In this document: piece after piece, positions 61,048 to 64,000 of the stretch | Numbering within the stretch: position 1 is the first letter of the stretch | Layout of the letters: each line of letters opens with the position of its first letter | DNA from: Halobacteriales archaeon YIM A00010 | GTDB taxonomy: Archaea; Halobacteriota; Halobacteria; Halobacteriales; Haloarculaceae | NCBI GenBank assembly: GCA_025041175.1 | Contig: JAKCFJ010000002.1 | Span: forward strand, 496,001-560,000 | Reading direction: 5' to 3' | DNA: 64,000 bases | The notes under the pieces: generated by a model | What the model was told of the DNA's origin: nothing | Seen by the model: only the letters and a program-made list of their open reading frames with translations | The model's database searches: none | Translations under genes and position numbers: made by a program

Positions 61048-62886
61048 ATGCCGAATATGACCGATTCCAACCGCAATCATTCGATAACACGGAGAAACCT
61101 GCTACGAGCAGGGGTCGGTGGGATTCCCGTTCTTCTTGCCGGGTGCACCGGCGACGACCCTGCAGCCAACGACGATGGCTCGAACGGGGCGACGTACCGC
61201 TCGTTCGCCAGTTACGTCCCCACCGATACGCAGTTTAACCCGCACAATCCGACGAACAAAATCGTTCAGGGGACCCTCATCCACTGGGCGCCACTGATGC
61301 AGTACCACGTCGGATCCGACCAGTGGATCCCGATGATCGCCTCGGACTGGCGGATGGAGGGAACGTCGGTCGTCATCGAGGTCTCCGACGCGTTCACCTG
61401 GCACAACGGGGACGCCGTCACCGCGGAGGACGTGGTCACCCGGCTCAAGCTCATGTACTACATGGATTCCCCGCTCGCCGACTACCTGTCGGAGCCGCCC
61501 GTCGTCGGGGACGGGACCGTGGAGCTATCGCTGGCGAGTGAGGTACAAGGGAAGATCTTCTGGCCCCAACTCACCGCCAACGACGAGTACCACACGGTCG
61601 AAACGCCAGCAAGCATCTACGGGGAGTACGTCGAGCGGTTCGAAGGCGCGAGTTCGGACAGCGAACGGGAACAGGTGCAGTCGGATCTCCTGGAGTTCGC
61701 GCCGCAGAAACCGGGGGAGGAGGTGCTCGGTAACGGTCCCTTCGAGTTCGTCGAAGCGACCGAGAACGAACTAGTCTTCGAGCGCCACGACGAGTACCCC
61801 GTCGAGTACGTCCAAAAGAAGGTTTCCGAGACGATCGATTACGACTTCTCCGAGTGGCCCGACGAGATCACCGTCGAACGGTTCGAGTTCCGCGACGTTG
61901 GGGACCTCTGGTCCGCATACCGCTCCGGTACGCTCCACGGCGGAGCGAACGACGCTCCTGCGGAAGTGTACAGCGAATTTCCCGACAGCTACAACCAGGT
62001 CGGCGTGCCGAGAGACGAGATGTGGGGGCTCACGTTCCAATACGACGACGACATCTACGGCCGCCGAAACGTCCGGAAGGCGTTCGCTCACCTCATCGAA
62101 CGATCGAAGAAGCTCGCAAATCAGATGTTCCCGCTGGGGAAAGCGGTCGACTACGACTCGGGGATGACGACCACGATGACCGAAGAATGGGTCTCTTCCG
62201 GGGTCGTCGACGGCTTTACCGACTACACGGGACAGAACCACGACGAGGCCGCTGCGCTGTTGGAAGCGGAGGGATTTTCTCAGGACGGCGAGGAGTGGTA
62301 CACACCTGGCGGCGACCGCTTCCAGATGGAGCTTCGGTTACCGTCGTACGACGACATCGTCGCGGGAATGCAGGTCGTCGAGGCACGAATCTCGGAGTTC
62401 GGCATCCAGACCGAATTCAACGCGATGGAGCTGGCGACGTTCACTGGCGACGTCGAACCGACCGGCGACTTCACAGTCATCGCATCGTCGTTAGGAAACC
62501 AGCCCCACCCTCTGCAGGCGTACCAGTTCAACTGGTTGGATCAGATGGCCCAGACCAACTACGATCTGACAGTGGAGGTGCCAGAGATCGGTGACGCTGG
62601 CGGAGACCCGACGAGAGAAGTCGATATCGAAGCGCTACTGATCGAGCTCACGGAAACGGCGGACGCCGACAGAGAACAGGAGATCATCGACGTGCTGGCG
62701 TGGGTTCACAACCAGGACATCCCGTACGTCGCTTGTGCGGAGAAAGCACACCAGTACTGCGTTTCCTACTCCGACTGGGAGATGCCCGAAACGGCCCACG
62801 AGCAGGCGCAGGGACACGATCCACTGGCAATGACGCACACGCCGTGGCATTTCCCGATCCACTGTGGCGCGATCCGGCCGAAGTAA
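61048..62886 (+). CDS. Peptide-binding lipoprotein, family 5 (second copy)
   Basis: 612 residues. A Tat signal (SITRRNLLRAGVGG, Arg15-Arg16) and lipobox LLAGC (Cys33) precede a solute-binding family 5 fold: VVIEVSDAFTWHNGDAVTAEDVVTRLKL, WGLTFQYDDDIYGRRNVRKAFAHLI and WVHNQDIPYV. It binds an oligopeptide or related ligand outside the cell. No permease or ATPase is next to it, so it may use the Dpp complex at 47582-51638 or belong to a system outside the window. It is only distantly similar to 51733-53319. ATG at 61057 is an alternative start. Confidence 0.9.
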   Translation: MPNMTDSNRNHSITRRNLLRAGVGGIPVLLAGCTGDDPAANDDGSNGATYRSFASYVPTDTQFNPHNPTNKIVQGTLIHWAPLMQYHVGSDQWIPMIASDWRMEGTSVVIEVSDAFTWHNGDAVTAEDVVTRLKLMYYMDSPLADYLSEPPVVGDGTVELSLASEVQGKIFWPQLTANDEYHTVETPASIYGEYVERFEGASSDSEREQVQSDLLEFAPQKPGEEVLGNGPFEFVEATENELVFERHDEYPVEYVQKKVSETIDYDFSEWPDEITVERFEFRDVGDLWSAYRSGTLHGGANDAPAEVYSEFPDSYNQVGVPRDEMWGLTFQYDDDIYGRRNVRKAFAHLIERSKKLANQMFPLGKAVDYDSGMTTTMTEEWVSSGVVDGFTDYTGQNHDEAAALLEAEGFSQDGEEWYTPGGDRFQMELRLPSYDDIVAGMQVVEARISEFGIQTEFNAMELATFTGDVEPTGDFTVIASSLGNQPHPLQAYQFNWLDQMAQTNYDLTVEVPEIGDAGGDPTREVDIEALLIELTETADADREQEIIDVLAWVHNQDIPYVACAEKAHQYCVSYSDWEMPETAHEQAQGHDPLAMTHTPWHFPIHCGAIRPK

Positions 62887-62891
62887 GCGGC

Positions 62892-63698
62892 TCACGGTGG
62901 ACTGTCGACATCGTACATCGTCGTTTCGAGATCAGCGTGGGTGCCCCGGGCCGTCAACCCGCCGTCGACAGGGAGGGAGACGCCGGTGATCCATCCCGCC
63001 GTCTCCTCGTCAGCGAGAAACGCGACGGCGTTGGCGACGTCCTCGGGCCGCCCGAGCCGCTCGATCGGGTACTGTTCGACCCATGCCCGGTGGACGGGCG
63101 AGCTTTCCTCGGCGACCGCTGCGGCCGATCCGGGCGTGAGAACCGTTCCGGGAACGACTGCGTTCGCGCGAACGCCGTGGCGTCCGTATTGTGCGGCAAG
63201 GACGCGGGTCAATCCGAGCAGTCCGGCTTTCGCCGAGGAGTACGCACCGAGACCGATGCCCGCGATCGCGTTGGCCGAGGACACCGTTACGATCGATCCA
63301 CCGCCGTCAGCGAGCGCGGGGAGCGCCTCGCGGGCGCAGACGAACGGTCCCTTGAGATTCAGCCCGAGCACGCGATCGAGCGCGTCGTCGTCAACAGCGT
63401 GTGGGGCACCGTCGTCCAACGATCCGCCGGCGTTGTTCACGAGCACGTCCAGCGCTCCGTACTCCTCGACCGTCGCGTCCACGAGCGACCGAACGTCCGC
63501 CGTCTCGGTGATGTCCGTCTCGACGAACGCCGCCGTTCCGCCGTGATCCTCGACGGCTCGCACCGTTTCCCGACCGCCCTCACGATCCACGTCTGCGACG
63601 ACGACCGTGGCACCGCCGCGTCCCAGGCGCACCGCGGTAGCGCGACCGATTCCCGAAGCAGCACCCGTCACGATAGTGGGCGTTCCGTTCAGGGTCAT
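62892..63698 (-). CDS. SDR family oxidoreductase
   Basis: 268 residues of a classical short-chain dehydrogenase. The N-terminal cofactor motif is VTGAASGIGRAT, followed by VVADVDREG, the NAG of VLVNNAGG, catalytic Ser in VTVSSANAIAG and the YSSAKAG Tyr-Lys pair. The C-terminal GWITGVSLPVDGGLTARG is typical. It oxidises or reduces a sugar or alcohol with NAD(P). The next gene on the same strand upstream encodes an enolase-superfamily protein, so a sugar dehydrogenase-dehydratase pair (for example for L-rhamnose or L-fucose) is a reasonable inference. Confidence 0.9.
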   Translation of the reverse strand: MTLNGTPTIVTGAASGIGRATAVRLGRGGATVVVADVDREGGRETVRAVEDHGGTAAFVETDITETADVRSLVDATVEEYGALDVLVNNAGGSLDDGAPHAVDDDALDRVLGLNLKGPFVCAREALPALADGGGSIVTVSSANAIAGIGLGAYSSAKAGLLGLTRVLAAQYGRHGVRANAVVPGTVLTPGSAAAVAEESSPVHRAWVEQYPIERLGRPEDVANAVAFLADEETAGWITGVSLPVDGGLTARGTHADLETTMYDVDSPP

Positions 63699-63735
63699 GC
63701 GTTGAGGTGTGACGGAACCAACAAAAAGGTATCCC

Positions 63736-64000
63736 TCAGTCGACCCGGTACTCGGAGAGTTTCCCCTCGTCGACCGTAACGCCGAGTCCCGGTCCCTCTG
63801 GCACGTCGATAGTCCCGCTCTCGACCGCGAGCGGTTCAGCGAGGATGTTGTCAGCCCAGCCGTAGTAGACCGAATCCGGCGGCAGGTTCAGCGCCGGTGT
63901 GCTCGCGTACAGATGGAGGACGGCAGCCTGTTTCACTCCGAGGTCGAAGCCGTTGTGGTGGGTCACCGACAGGCCCGCCTTCGAGGCAACCGCGATCTGC
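63736..64000 (-). CDS. Enolase-superfamily (mandelate racemase/dehydratase type) protein, 3' end only
   Basis: The last 87 residues are present; the gene runs off the window at its 5' side. The readable part is QIAVASKAGLSVTHHNGFDL, then GVKQAAVLHLYASTPALNLP and a closing beta segment IDVPEGPGLGVTVDEGKLSEYRVD. This is the typical C-terminal capping region of mandelate racemase / muconate lactonising enzymes and sugar-acid dehydratases. The catalytic residues are outside the window, so the reaction cannot be assigned. It is probably co-transcribed with the SDR gene 37 nt downstream. Confidence 0.8.
   Translation of the reverse strand, partial: QIAVASKAGLSVTHHNGFDLGVKQAAVLHLYASTPALNLPPDSVYYGWADNILAEPLAVESGTIDVPEGPGLGVTVDEGKLSEYRVD

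Noticed and set aside
1-64000. tRNA, rRNA, transposase or phage genes
   Set aside because: I looked for cloverleaf-like segments, rRNA-like stretches and DDE or integrase motifs and found none I could support.

Overview
The window reads as chromosomal or megaplasmid DNA of a halophilic archaeon (class Halobacteria). The proteins are rich in Asp and Glu. Many starts are leaderless, with a TATA-like box about 25-30 nt upstream, and exported proteins mostly carry twin-arginine (Tat) signals, several followed by a lipobox. Typical haloarchaeal families occur: TrmB, HTH_10, F420-dependent LLM oxidoreductase, Gfo/Idh/MocA paralogues. No rRNA, tRNA, transposase or CRISPR was found. The genus cannot be fixed from this text.

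Layout. 0-3 kb: a lactonase-type amidohydrolase divergent from an L-rhamnose mutarotase, then sparse DNA. 3-11 kb: housekeeping-type genes (F420 oxidoreductase, an exported Thr-rich repeat protein, AidB-like acyl-CoA dehydrogenase, rhodanese/MBL protein, NarK-like transporter, UspA). 11-18 kb: a glycosyltransferase divergent from a tightly overlapping operon (Gfo/Idh-AKR fusion, CDP-alcohol phosphatidyltransferase, small ORF, MDR dehydrogenase, PTPS/QueD-like protein, methyltransferase, membrane hydrolase). 18-26 kb: PHP protein, MFS transporter, TrmB regulator, and a DUF7504-like / CHAT-protease / 42-residue hydrophobic-peptide locus. 26-43 kb: a carbohydrate-use region with a MalK-type ABC sugar importer, two paralogous Gfo/Idh/MocA dehydrogenases, a giant exported GH2 enzyme, an exported GH3 enzyme, a sugar isomerase and a decayed GH3 pseudogene.

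44-63 kb is the most striking part: a coherent set of enzymes for breaking down bacterial peptidoglycan and its peptides, in a domain of life that makes no murein. It holds L-Ala-D/L-Glu epimerase, a serine beta-lactamase-fold hydrolase, M55 D-aminopeptidase, a complete Dpp/Opp peptide importer, a Tat-exported SH3-SH3-NlpC/P60 endopeptidase (YkfC architecture), a Tat-exported amidase_2, a Tat-exported GH18 enzyme, an IclR regulator, a DUF1343/NamZ exo-N-acetylmuramidase, an unrecognised TIM-barrel-like protein and a second peptide-binding lipoprotein. Gene for gene this parallels the Bacillus subtilis dppABCDE-ykfABCD and namZ systems, so I infer that the organism digests and imports bacterial cell wall. 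The right edge has an SDR dehydrogenase and the 3' end of an enolase-superfamily gene, which with the left-edge lactonase and mutarotase hint at oxidative deoxy-sugar catabolism.

Non-coding structure includes a four-copy family of about 100-bp elements with terminal inverted repeats, three copies of a 20-23 bp palindrome centred on CGTACG near the 42-61 kb genes, and several promoter-proximal inverted repeats.
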